From Drosophila pseudoobscura (taxonomy: Eukaryota > Arthropoda > Insecta > Diptera > Drosophilidae), in NCBI RefSeq assembly GCF_009870125.1, contig NC_046683.1, positions 48,933,869 to 48,997,868 on the forward strand: a stretch of DNA of 64,000 bases. Reading direction: 5' to 3'. The notes under the pieces were generated by a model that had not been told where the DNA came from, searched no databases, and worked only from the letters and a program-made list of their open reading frames with translations. Shown piece by piece: positions 14,442 through 25,455 of this stretch (positions are counted from its first letter, which is position 1; every line of letters starts with the position of its first letter). A program made the translations under genes and the position numbers.

Positions 14442-15791
14442 TCAATACTTTAGGCCACGTGAACGCAGCGTGTTTGGACGATTTGGGCCGCCACCGCCTC
14501 CAAAGATGCCAGAGCGGAAGCTGGGCGCCTGCTGGGGCGGCGAGCCTAGCGGTGGCAAAGGTGACACCGGTCCCCGACTGATGCCAAGGCCATTGTTGCG
14601 CAGCCTCGGCGCCACATAGGGCCGCTGGCTGGTGGAGATCCCATTGCCGACTGCCGGAAGAGGCGGCAGTATTCCACCACTTGGCTGCTGGGGCTGGGGC
14701 TGCGGCTGCTGCTGAAACGGAGGCTGCGTCTGTGGCTGAGGAGGAGGATTGCCAACGGGCGGCACAATCGAGTTTACCGAGGAGTAATTAGGCGGCTGTT
14801 GAGGCTGAGGCTGCTGCCCCTGCGGCTGTTGAGGCTGTGCCGGAGCCTGTGGCGGAATCTGCGTCTTCTTCGTAAGCGACGGTGCCAAGTAGGGATGATT
14901 GCCGCCTCCTGTGCCACTGCTATTGCTCTGCGGTATGTCGTAGGTGCGTCCCGAGGGCGTCGTCACCTGGTAGCTAATACCCCCAGGCGGGGGACCGCAT
15001 GGCTTGGAGTAATCGTAGCCATTGGGCACTGCCTGGACATAGTTGTCAAAGTACTGCGTCACCTGGTGCATGGGCGTCGAGTAGTTGACGGCTATTAGGG
15101 ACTCGCGCGTCTTCAGGCGACTCTCCATGGATGCGCGTGCCTGGGCCGCCTGCAGACGTAGGATATTCGCCTGCTTAATGTGTGGCAGCAGCTCGGCATC
15201 ACCCTTGATCTTCTCCACCACTGCCTCATCGCTGTCACTGTTGCTGGTGCTAGCGCTACCGCTGCCGCTACTACTGCTGCTGCCACTACTCTCGCTCTGC
15301 TCGCTGACGGCCTTCCTGGTGGTCGTCTCCTCTACGGGCTTGGGCTTTGGCTTGGGCTTGGTCTCCGCTTCCAGTGCCTTCTTCGGTGCCTCGTCGGGCT
15401 TCTTGCGATTCACAAACTCAAACAAATCGTCTATATCGGGGACATCGGGCAGGGCCCCATAGGAGTCAAAGTTATCACGAAATGCACTCGCCCAATCCTC
15501 GTTCTGATGCAGTGACGGATCGATGGCCAGCTTCTGCTGCTGCCTCTGCACTTCACCGCCGACGCCACCCACATTCTTGATCACGGTGATGGTCTTGACT
15601 CGTGTTCCCTCCTTGGAATCAATATTGGTGGCCGCATAGCTCAGGCTAAGGTCCCGCTTTGCCGGCTGCGGATGCTCCAGCCCCACATCGCCGCCTGCCT
15701 TCTGCTGCTGCAACAGTGTTTGCGGGTATTTAATGCTGATTATGGTGGTTCCATGGACGCCAACAAGCATTAGAAGGCCCAAAGCGGCCAT
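14442..15791 (-). CDS. secreted low-complexity Pro/Gln-rich protein, unrecognised
   Basis: A single 449-aa coding exon. Residues 1-14 (MAALGLLMLVGVHG) look like a short signal peptide. Then come a moderately complex N-terminal part with acidic DDLFEFVNRKKPDE, a KPKPKPKP/Ser-rich linker (about residues 145-195), a conserved-looking middle (SMESRLKTRESLIAVNYSTP and YDYSKPCGPPPGGISY, with one of the very few cysteines), and a Pro/Gln/Gly-rich C-terminal half. The ATG follows an acceptor (ctttcag|acaATG), so a 5' UTR exon lies upstream, probably near 16570-16735. It seems to be nested, antisense, in the 5' intron of the RBM12-like gene. Composition suggests an extracellular matrix or cuticle-associated protein, but I do not recognise a family. 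Confidence 0.75.
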   Translation of the reverse strand: MAALGLLMLVGVHGTTIISIKYPQTLLQQQKAGGDVGLEHPQPAKRDLSLSYAATNIDSKEGTRVKTITVIKNVGGVGGEVQRQQQKLAIDPSLHQNEDWASAFRDNFDSYGALPDVPDIDDLFEFVNRKKPDEAPKKALEAETKPKPKPKPVEETTTRKAVSEQSESSGSSSSSGSGSASTSNSDSDEAVVEKIKGDAELLPHIKQANILRLQAAQARASMESRLKTRESLIAVNYSTPMHQVTQYFDNYVQAVPNGYDYSKPCGPPPGGISYQVTTPSGRTYDIPQSNSSGTGGGNHPYLAPSLTKKTQIPPQAPAQPQQPQGQQPQPQQPPNYSSVNSIVPPVGNPPPQPQTQPPFQQQPQPQPQQPSGGILPPLPAVGNGISTSQRPYVAPRLRNNGLGISRGPVSPLPPLGSPPQQAPSFRSGIFGGGGGPNRPNTLRSRGLKY

Positions 15792-16756
15792 TGTCTGAAA
15801 GCAGGGAACCTAAACCATCATTATTTTTCGGTTTTCTTTCTTGCAATTTGAATCGATCTTTGGGTTTAGTAAGGCCCTAGAGAGATTGGGGGTTGGATTT
15901 TGGTGTATTTTTTAGAAATACGAGCAGTATCAATGGTATTTTAGGAGTTTTAGCTTTGATTGCCTTGCGATACTTTAGTTTTTCAGTCGTAAAGACCTTT
16001 AGAGATTATAGGACAATAAAATAGTGGATCTATGGATGTCTAATCGGTTCATTTTAATCACTATAGCTATTTTTGTTGTCATTCACATAGATCTCTGGGT
16101 TAGTAAGGCCCTTGAGTGGTTCCACAAACATTAGTCTTCCATCTTACATTAGCTATTATATTTTAATGTGTTTCTCATCTTTCTTATGCCTACTCGAGTT
16201 CAGTGTTCATCTAATCTGGTTTTAAATTGTGTATTTCAGAGAATTCCCTTAGAGAGGATATATAAATGATAACGCAAGTGTGGAATATATGTACATGTGT
16301 ATAAAGAACTATCAAAGGGTTTATCAACTGAATGATTGATTGTGGCGGACATTTATTGCAAGAACTAAAGATTAGGTGCAAATCTAATAGGAAATAAAAC
16401 AGTAAGTTGCTCTTCATTAACCCCAAAAACATTTGTGATTTTCCTGAGTGATTTGTGATCCTTAAAGTGCTTAAAGGATCGCTTCGAAAAGCGGGGTAAA
16501 TCACAGATTGGACAAAAAAAAAACATCACAGTCCATAGTTTGAGGCACACATCGATCAGTCACACTCACTGTGCGGATTCTCATTGCTTTAATCCTTAAC
16601 GATGCATGCGATCGATCAGTCGATGCGATCAACGATTCAATCAATTCACGGATCACAGAGCTACTGGCGATGACGAGATGATTAACACCGACTTCGGAGA
16701 CGGTTACGCGGTCAATTCGTTGGTGTTACTGCCAGGCCACATGGCCAACAATGCTT

Positions 16757-16764
16757 TTTATATA
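16757..16764 (-). promoter_or_regulatory. candidate TATA box for the nested secreted-protein gene
   Basis: CTATATAAAAAG on the minus strand, about 34 bases before a CAGT initiator-like site, followed by a donor-like GCACA|GTGAGTG near 16569. Together these suggest a 5' UTR exon of about 160 bases spliced to the acceptor just upstream of the ATG at 15791. Confidence 0.35.
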
Positions 16765-16834
16765 GCCAAGCGGAAGGAGTCGCTGCCGACTGTTTGTGAG
16801 GAGTGTGAAGTGGAGTTTTGGGTTTCCTGAAGCG

Positions 16835-18505
16835 CCGCGCTAATAGACGACAGCAGCAGCTCCCCGACTCTTAATGTCTTTGACATCGAAACACTGACAA
16901 ACCGATCGGTTCGGAACGGATCGGATCGGATCAGGCTTCATGCACTTGCTCCTCCTGCTGTCTGCTGTCTGGTGTCTGGTGTCTGCTGGCTGGCTCTGTG
17001 TTTGTGTTTTGGGTCGATCGAGTATCGAGTCTTGAGTTGCAATTGAATTTAAGCTGCATAATAGCTTTCCCATTACGAACCAAAGCAAAAACAACAACGG
17101 GTTATTCGTGGCATTTCTTTTTCGGGAAAGCAGTTTGCATGGTGTCCCCCGGTTCAGCTAATTGAATGCGTCTCTTAATGAGGAAATCGGAGCCGACTAA
17201 TGATCATGTGGATGAATGGAGGTATGATCTCATGGTGGATCATGCCACAGCCTCCATTTGATGGGGGCGTACCAATAGGTAGGGACAACTCTTCCATCTT
17301 CCCCGTTCGTGTCTGTGGAAGATCATGTGCGAAGGTCACCCGCCACCGCCGCCTCCTGGGTAAGTGAGCCACAGACCCATTCAGATCTTCCTCGAGTGGA
17401 GTTTTTTTTTCGCCTGGGAAAACGACTCACAGCTGATTGGAAAAACTGGTCTCGTCTTATGCAATACCCTAAACAGACACCTGGCCCCAGACCGTAGATT
17501 ATTGTCATGAGAAAATGCGAGATTATTCGCGAATGGTGTAACCCGAAATGTGTGCAGGCGAATCCACCGATAAATATCAGTAGCAGAGAGGCTTTTCCAC
17601 TCAGGAAGTCCTCGTATAGCCACAAACAAAGATTTGCTTGTATCGGAAATGAAGAATCAGGAGGTAGAGAGATCTATGGGAGCGCTAAAGACGGAGCTCA
17701 GACCTTGGCGTATTCTTTAAGCTGTTCGAGAGATATGGATCCATGGCCTGATGCTTTGAATAGGGGAAACCTCTATTCTGGAGAATGGTAATTCAAGGAA
17801 AATTAGCTAATATGAAATCTGAGGATTCTGATCATAAGTCTGGCTCAGCCTAAAGATTTATTCTGAAATATAGCTAAGGAAAATCAATAATTAGAGGTGG
17901 AAAACATTGTTTCTTCTCTGACTCAGACTCGAAGAACTTGATACCTAAAACTGCTAATCGTTTGATAGAAATCGATTATTTTACTGCCTGACGCTATAAA
18001 TTAAGGGAAAATATTACAACATTTTGCAACCAAATATGTATTTCCAGTGGGAAAAGGAAATGAATTGGTGAATGTGTGGAAACCCTTTCAGCAAAATAGC
18101 ATAATAGTACTTTAACATCTTGCAAAGATATTGATCTATAAGTACCCATGATAGATCACAAAATGGTCTGTAATTTCATTGCCTGACGCTATCATTTAAT
18201 GGAAGAACTGGGTACTCTATTCTGAAAAATGGTAATCAAAGTATCTATGGATTCGATTCTAATCATAGGTCGGACTATAGTCGGTAGTCGGAAATCAAAA
18301 ATGTTCGTGCTGGATATTGGAATTCAGTTTGAATCTCTGAAATCCATTAAGTATATAGTTTTTAAAGATATTTCCACTGTCCAAACAGATCTTGATATGA
18401 TTCTTTTGGGGCATAGTCTATAGTCTATGAATATTTTTGTGGAAGAATGTCCTTTTTAAACAAAAACGAGGGGGAACGTTGTGAGTTGCTGCGGACACCG
18501 CAACT
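16835..18505. other. intronic stretch without gene
   Basis: Unique-looking AT-rich sequence with no exon that I can support. A phrase, CTGACGCTATAAATTAAGGGAAAA near 17990 and CTGACGCTATCATTTAATGGAAGA near 18185, is repeated about 190 bases apart together with flanking text, so part of this stretch is an old tandem duplication. It falls in the presumed RBM12-like 5' intron. Confidence 0.45.
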
Positions 18506-18510
18506 CTACG

Positions 18511-19546
18511 GTTATACCCGATACTAAGTCAGTATGGCTCTCCTCCGGCAGACGCCGCGAATATTAAACGACACGACAAAGAGTGCGTGCGAGAGAGACA
18601 GAAAATCAGTCTGAGCGTGACGTCGGGCGTTGCGTAGCCAGTGCAAATTGATTTGTTCCCTTTGGCTATAAAAATGATCTGATCTGATCCAGATTCAGAA
18701 ACCTGATAGATATGATCATTATCTATGACTCTGCGTTTTTAGTTTTCTCGAATCTGCAATATTGCGGATGCAACAGATTTTCGTCCTTTGTGGGGGCGGA
18801 AGCGGGTGGTTTTGAAATAAACGTTTTATAGTGACATCTTAAAGGAGTGTGTGTACCAAATTTGGTTACTCTACGTTACGTTAATAGTCTCTGAGATTTG
18901 TGAATGCCCCAGATTTTCGTCCTTTGCGGGAGCGAAAGGGGGTGTGGCGAAATTTGGACACGAAACGGTCAAGGTCCGATATCACAGGAGTGTGGATACT
19001 AAATTTGGTTGCTCTAGCTCTTATGGGTTCTGAGATCCTTGAACTCATATTTTGCAATTGGCAAAACAGACCATGAAACCTGTGTGTTAGAGAGAGACAG
19101 AGCGAGAAAGAATAAAATTGTTTTCTTGATTCTGGCTATAATAATTATACGATCTGGTTCAGATTTTGCACTCTAGAAGATATAGTCATCTTCTACGATT
19201 CTGAGTTTTTAGTTTTTTTGTATCGTCGAAATTGTGGATGCCACAGATTTTCGCCCTTTGTGGGGGCGGAAGTGGGCGGGGCAAAGTTTTGAAATATTCT
19301 TGTAGCAGTGACATATCACAGAGGTCTGGATCCAAAACATCGTTACTCTAGCTCTTATAGTCTCTGAGCACTAGGCGCTGAAAGGGACGGACAGACGGAC
19401 ATGGCTCAATCGACTCGGCCATTGATGCTGATCAAGAATATATATACTTTATGGGGTCGGAAACGATTCTTTCTGGACGTTACACACATCCACTTTTACC
19501 ACAAATCTAATATACCCCAATACTCATTTTGAGTATCGGGTATAAC
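18511..19546. mobile_element. non-autonomous repeat element with terminal inverted repeats
   Basis: The element starts GTTATACCCGATACT (18511-18525) and ends AGTATCGGGTATAAC (19532-19546), a perfect 15-bp inverted repeat. Sequence just outside, such as the GAGTTGCTGCGGACACCGCAACTC hairpin at 18483-18506, may also belong to it. Inside, a block of about 145 bp (GGCTATAAAAATGATCTG to TTTTCGTCCTTTGTGGGGGCGG, about 18664-18800) recurs at about 19133-19275, with a shorter copy near 18890-18950. There is no ORF. I associate this sequence with abundant short elements of the obscura group (SGM/DINE-1-like), from memory. Confidence 0.75.
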
Positions 19547-19904
19547 AAGGCGAAACGTTATTGTCGAGGCACAGGGCACGTGGTAGCAACGTCGGGCATG
19601 ACAGTATTAATATTTAACTAAAGTTCCTCTAACTTTTTCAACTCGCTTGTCATAATATTTGTGTCTTCCATTCTTCTTACAGACCAAATCTTGCGATTAT
19701 TGAAAGGAGTCTATTCTCTCTGAAGACCTCTGAAGCTATTTGCCAGAGCTGCGGATAAGCGATGGAAGAATCTCTGACAGAGCACACAACGAAGGATCAT
19801 TGATAGACGGATAGGACCAGAGATACGTCTGTCTTTCCACCTGTCTAGCTCTCGGTGAAAAGAAAGAAATAAATTTCAAGTTGCATGTTAATTGATTGAT
19901 CAAG

Positions 19905-22900
19905 ATGAGTGTGATTATTCGGTTACAAAATCTGCCGTGGACGGCTAATGCCCGCGACATACGAAATTTCTTCACGGGCCTCTCGATACCAGAGGGCGGT
20001 GTCCACATAATTGGAGGCGAGATGGGCGATGCTTTCATCGCTTTCAGGTAGTTAGCCCACACAAAACAAAACAAAAAATGTAGTCCATTAAGTAGATATC
20101 TAAGTAGTACGGAGGCGCGTGCTCTCAGAGCTCCTGGTGGATTCAGGAGGGGGGTTCCAGTGCCGTCTGTTCATACAAAACCGACAATGCTTTGAGAATT
20201 CCTAGCCTCATTTGTTGCTTCACTTTCTCCCTTTCTCTCTCTTTTTTCCACCCAAAACAAACAACCTTTAGTACCGATGAGGATGCCCGTTGCGCCATGC
20301 TGAAGGATCGCGAGAAACTCATGGAGATCCAGGTGCGCCTGCTGCTTTCATCGCGGGCTGAAATGCAAAAGGTCATCGAGACGGCACGCACACCAGTCGT
20401 TGCCCCGTCACCAGTGCCTGTGCCCGTGCCCGTACCCATGCCAGTCCCTGTGGCCACACCACAGCCACCGATCATTGGTGGCCTAAACAGTTTCCTCAGC
20501 CAAAGCCAGAGCAAGGCTGAGGTTCCCTCTTTTCTGGCCTACCAGCAGCAGGCCGGCATTGTCCTAGCGGAGGTCACAGGCGGCAGTGCCAGTGCCAGTG
20601 GCAGCCAGAATCGCCGCCAGAGCCGCAGTCGTAGTCGCAGTAGATCCTCCAGCTCTGAGGACAGCGATCGGGAGCTGCGTGAGCGAGAACGCGAACGTGA
20701 AAGGGAGCTTGAACGTGACCGAGAGCGTGATCGTGCTATCCGTAAGCGTCGCTTAGAGCGTGGCGATAGCAATGAGCGCGAGCTAAAGCTCCAATCCAGC
20801 GGCTTGAGTGGTGTTGCTGGCGGTCTGTCGCCCTGGGCCAATCCCCCGCAGACTGCTGCCGCCGTGAGTCTTCCGGGACTGGGGAGTATTCAGGGCATGA
20901 GCATGGGAATGGGCCACGGCCTCGGCCTGGGCGTGCCATCCGTTCTGCCCTCGTTGCAGAACTATACGACCAGCAATACCACCAACAATATCACAAATAA
21001 CTACAATATGAGCAGTGCCAATGGCCCGGCACCAGCCCCAGCACCGCCACTGGCCCCCGATGCACAGAAATTGATTGCCGCTCTGCAGGCGGCAGCCAGA
21101 GCAGCGTCGAACAGTCCTGCCCAATTGGAGGGACAGCAGCAGGCACAGGTCCAGAGGCAGCCGCAGGCGCAGGCGATGGTGCCAGCGCAGGAGCCCGTTG
21201 CGTTTGCCAGTGTCAATCCGTATGCGCAGATCTATCCGCAGTTGTTTCAGCAGCAGCAGCAGGTGCTCCTCCAGCAGCAGACGGCAGCCAAGCTCTCGCC
21301 TTCTGTGGGCGGATCACCAGGTGGTGGAGGGGGCGGTCTCAGCCCTCGCGGCGGTGGCGGCATGTCCTCGGCGGTGGCCGACACCTGCTATGTGAAGATC
21401 AGTGGCATGTGCCAGAACACCTCCTACAGCGATCTGCGCAAGTACTTCCAGGGTCTCTATATACCGCACAATGGCATCAAAATCATGACTGTGAATGGCA
21501 GTCGGACTGGAGTGGCCTACATAGAGTTCTCGCGGGTGTCCAGTGCGCAGAAGGCGCTGCAGCGCAACAACACCATGTTCCGCGATCGCCAGGTGCAGAT
21601 TGTGCCCATCGGGGATGCAGAATTTGAGCAGGCCGAAGAGAAATCGCGTAGCCAGCAGCACCAGCCGCCTCAAGATGTCGTTGGTCGCAATGCCGGCGAT
21701 CGGGGTGGCGGCAGCCTGCCCAGCTTCAATGTCCTGTACGTGGAGGATCTGCCGCAGTTGACCACCGAGCAGGACATCATGAAGATGTTCTCCGCCACTT
21801 GCACCATTGTGGATATCCTGCTAGCGCCGTCTCCCAACAATCGCCGCGAGTTTGTGGCCTTTGTGCTGTTTGCACGCGAGACCGAGGCATTGTCGGCCCT
21901 GGAGGACACATCGCGGCATTACATAGGCTTCCGGCAGCTGCGGGTGCGCCCCAGCAGCCAGGCGGAGATGCTGCAGGCCAAGGAGAAGCAGCGTCGGGCC
22001 AACGAGCAGCTCTTGAAGGAAGAGGCCGACCAGCGGGAGGAGCTACTCAAGGATCAGAAGAGGCGTCAGGAGGTGCAGGCGCAGCTCCAGCTGCAACAGC
22101 AACAGCAGCAGCAGCGCGAGGAGAGCGCAATGCAGGCGAGGTACAACAGCGATCCGCGGCGACGCAATGCAGATGACAATCCAATTCGCGACCAGCAGCA
22201 TCCACAACAACAACAACTACTGCTGCAGCAGAATCACATGCAACCGTTTGGCAACACTGGGCCAATGGGTAACGGCATAATGCCGTTTGTTGTCCAGCAG
22301 CAGCTGCAGCAATTGCAGCAACAAAACAGCGGTTCCAATTTTCCATTTAATAATAACAATAACAACAACAACATTATGGAAAACCATAACCGCAACCAAA
22401 ACCAGAACCACAATGGCGGAGGAGGAGGAGGACCCATGGACGCCTCGATTAATCGGTACCACAACGGTGGCGGTCCCTTTGGCATGCCCATGCCTCCCCA
22501 GAATGAGTCAGTGCGTCCTCCCCGACAGGAGGATAATTTCGTGCGTATTCATAACTGTGAATATGCCACAAGGGTCAACGATCTGGGGGAACTCTTCTCC
22601 CGGGAGAATCTGCGCATCGAACACATCGAAATGCTGTTGAACGATCGCAATCAGAGCTCAGGTGAGTTCATTATCGAATTTGCCGATGGGCCCAATGCCA
22701 AGCAGGCCATTCGGGAGTTCCACAATCGGCGATTCCGTGGCCGTGGGCTGCGGGTGGTGGCCATCACGCCGCAGGAGATTGCGGATCGCATGAACAAGCC
22801 GTTTATGGACTATTTTCCCGGGGGCAATGGGCCACGGCAGAGCGACAACGGTGGTGCCAGCGGGCAGGGGTCTGCTCAGCCTACGTCTAGGCGCCGTGGT

Positions 22901-23377
22901 CCCAGTCGCTTTGACAACCAACAGCAACAGCAACAGCAGCAGCAGCAGGTGCCACAGGAGCGGCAGCGTCAGGAGGATGAAGATAGCAACAGCTCACAAA
23001 AGCAGCATTTTAATCCGTTCGCCAGGCCAGATCCTCCCATCATCCCAAGCGGGGCCGGCAGTGGAAGCTTGTCGCCAGGACTGAATGTGTCCAACAGCAG
23101 CAGCAGCAGTTCTTCGATTCCCGACAAATTCAATCGTCCCGGCTGTGTGGTGGCCATGCGTAATGTTCCCTTTAAGGCGGAGCTGAAAGACATCCTACGC
23201 TTCTTCAGTGACTACAAGCTGAGTCCCGATGATATTATCCGCCGCTTCAACGACGATGGGAAACCCACCGGAGATACCAGGGTCGCCTTCGAGTCGCCGG
23301 CAGAGGCGCGCTCGGCGTACGAGTCGCGGCGTCGTAAGCAGATCTTCAGCCGCACTGTTCATCTAGATATTATATAG
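19905..23377 (+). CDS. RBM12-like RNA-binding protein with five RRMs
   Basis: Two coding exons, 19905-20047 and 20272-23377, join in frame (AG|T) to give 1082 aa. RRM1 covers residues about 1-80 (MSVIIRLQNLPWTANARDIR). An RS/RE-rich stretch follows (about 180-240), then RRM2 (about 419-495), RRM3 (about 534-610, NVLYVEDLPQ), RRM4 (about 802-880) and RRM5 at the extreme C-terminus (about 1004-1082, VVAMRNVPFKAELKDILRFF). Between the RRMs are Gln, Asn and Gly runs encoded by CAG and AAC repeats. The dispersed RRMs with one at each end are the plan of RBM12/RBM12B (SWAN), nuclear RNA-binding proteins. The fly counterpart may be CG7879, from memory. Its 3' end faces Pex10. Confidence 0.9.
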
Positions 23378-23500
23378 ACGTTGACTGTTTGACCATATAG
23401 CTTATTGTAAATAGAAATAGATTTAAGAATTTATATATAATGAAGACACACACCAAACACAAAACCCTCGTATACAATGTATATACATATAATTGTTTTA

Positions 23501-23506
23501 AATAAA
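23501..23506 (+). terminator. poly(A) signal of the RBM12-like gene
   Basis: AATAAA 124 bases past the stop and only 20 bases before the last base of the Pex10 stop codon on the other strand. Cleavage at the usual distance would put the two 3' ends in overlap. Confidence 0.6.
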
Positions 23507-23525
23507 TCAAAATACAAATATAATC

Positions 23526-24483
23526 CTAGGCGTAATTCTGTAGTTGTATCACTTGCGACTTCTTCAGAGACTCGCGGCACAGCGGGCACTCGTCGCGCTC
23601 CTCCAGCCACTCCAGAATGCAGCTCCAGCAGAAGATGTGGCCGCATGGCGTCAGGCTGCAGTTGATGCGCGGCTCCAGACAGAGTATGCACTGAGGGGCA
23701 TCGTGATTCGACGACTTGACACTCGATGCACGATGCAGGAAACGTTTACCCGTCTGCTTGAGGGTTTCTAGCTGCTGACGCTTGTGCTCCCGCCAGGCAT
23801 CCCAGCTGCTGATGGCCAGGGAGACGGTCACCTGGAGGAATGTGATGACGCCCAGGATCTTGTAGCCGTACAGCGAGAACTCTGGCTGCAGCCAGTGGCG
23901 GATAAGTACGTAGTTGATGCCAGTGGTGCGCTTGGACAACTGGTACTTGCTGGAATTCAGGTAAAAGAGCGACTTGTGCAGGGCCTTTATATAGCTGGGC
24001 GACTGTTTCAGGCGATGGATGAGTTTCTTCAGCTGAAGCTTGGCTTCGGGACGAATCTCCTCGTGATTGGCTATATACAGGTCCAGCTTTTGCAATAATC
24101 GGATGAACAGGGCATCGCCACCAAACTCAAGGACAATGGCAAGAAGTTGCATCTACAAAGGTGATTGTAAGTCTATGATTTGTATGAAAAGAACCACTTT
24201 CAGGACTTGCCAGTCGACTGGGTATTTGCTTGTAGTTGCCATCCACTTGTATGATGCCCGTGTACTCCTCGCCCAGCGTCTGAAGGCTGTTTACCGAGGC
24301 GAATCCGTGATAACTAAGCTCCGCCAGCAGTTTGCACATTTGATTGAATTTAATCCAATTTCGTGGGCCAGTGAGGCGTAGGACATCCGAGAAGTCCTCG
24401 GCCAGCTCGTTGGTGTATCGAGCATCCTTTTGCACGGATCGCACGATTTCCGGCTGCCTGGCACGGGCTTTTCGAAAGTCCAT
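23526..24483 (-). CDS. Pex10: peroxin 10, RING-type peroxisomal E3 ligase subunit
   Basis: Exons 24211-24483 and 23526-24152 give 299 aa (human PEX10 is about 326). The N-terminus has the family segment LGEEYTGIIQVD; the middle contains hydrophobic membrane segments (about residues 195-225); the C-terminus is a C3HC4 RING, CILCLEP ... CGHIFCWSCILEWL ... CPLCR, at about 247-285. PEX10 works with PEX2 and PEX12 in the peroxisomal membrane to ubiquitinate the import receptor PEX5. The single 58-bp intron starts with GC rather than GT (CTG|GCAAGT) and ends in TTTGTAG; no GT donor in the neighbourhood gives a continuous frame. Confidence 0.93.
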
Positions 24484-24611
24484 TGTTTATCTGGTTATTT
24501 GGAATGTAGGTCTCAACATCGTTTTGGTAGCAACGGCCGATCAAAGTGCAAAATAGCGTGATCAGCTGTTCCTGCGGTCATAGAATTTACTCGATATTTC
24601 CCGTCTATCGG

Positions 24612-24939
24612 CTATGGTCGTATGACACTAGACACTAACTGCAAAAAGTCACAAGAAAAACATACAGCGCAAACTGCAAAAGCCGGGACAGCCTTAGGGG
24701 AGGTGAGAGCGAGAGAGATATATGCATCAATTTGGCTCTTTCTGTTTTGTCACAGATAGTGCCTCCATACTTCAACTAATAGCCGGGAGACGTGCTTAGA
24801 TACGGATACGAACACTAATTTTGCGTTTTGTCAATCAAGCTATCTCTCTCCTGGCAGCAAAGCTAGCCAAGTCTAGTGTCATCAGGCCATTAGTTTTCAG
24901 ACTATACGGTTTTGAAGTACAGTGAAATACGACCATAAG
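24612..24939. repeat. nested short inverted repeats, possible MITE remnant
   Basis: TATGGTCGTAT then TGACACTAGAC on the left (about 24613-24633) reappear as inverse complements on the right, GTCTAGTGTCA (24871-24881) and ATACGACCATA (about 24927-24937). The interior is non-coding. It occupies much of the Pex10-Mocs1 intergenic region. Confidence 0.5.
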
Positions 24940-25455
24940 GAATGCCTGAGCTTCTTCTTAACCTTGGACGTGTTCAATATTCTAATATTTACAGCATGTA
25001 GGCAGTGGACGTTTTGTAATATGCATTATGCCAGTGCTGATAAAGCAGCTATCGCCGTTTGCTGAAGTAAGCAGTTTGCAAAATTCGGCTCAGCTCATAA
25101 TGGAGTGTGTCTTCTCTTCCATAGCCATTTCAAATTTCCTAATGCCAACAATTAGCCGGTACGCTGCACACACGCTCACTAAAATGATAAGTGGAGGAGC
25201 TTTAGCGATGCCAAAAGCCCCAATAGAATCACCAGCCGCGCCGTTAGTTTACAAACAAAGCTCGGCGAGTGTGGAGTGGATCGTGTGCTGCCGAAATTGG
25301 ATCCCGCCGAGCGATATTGAAAGAAGAAGCGCCCCTGCCGTGAGCATATGTAATTGCTTATCATTAAATATTATTAAACGGCCTGCTTTGATCCAGCCCC
25401 CCAGCAAGTTAAGTGTTTACGTAAGCTTAATTTATTGAAGCACGACATCAATCAA

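Noticed and set aside
25028-25438. 136-codon plus-strand frame upstream of Mocs1
   Set aside because: Its start is TTA/ATG-poor flank sequence, it has no homology, and it occupies the likely Mocs1 promoter and 5' UTR.
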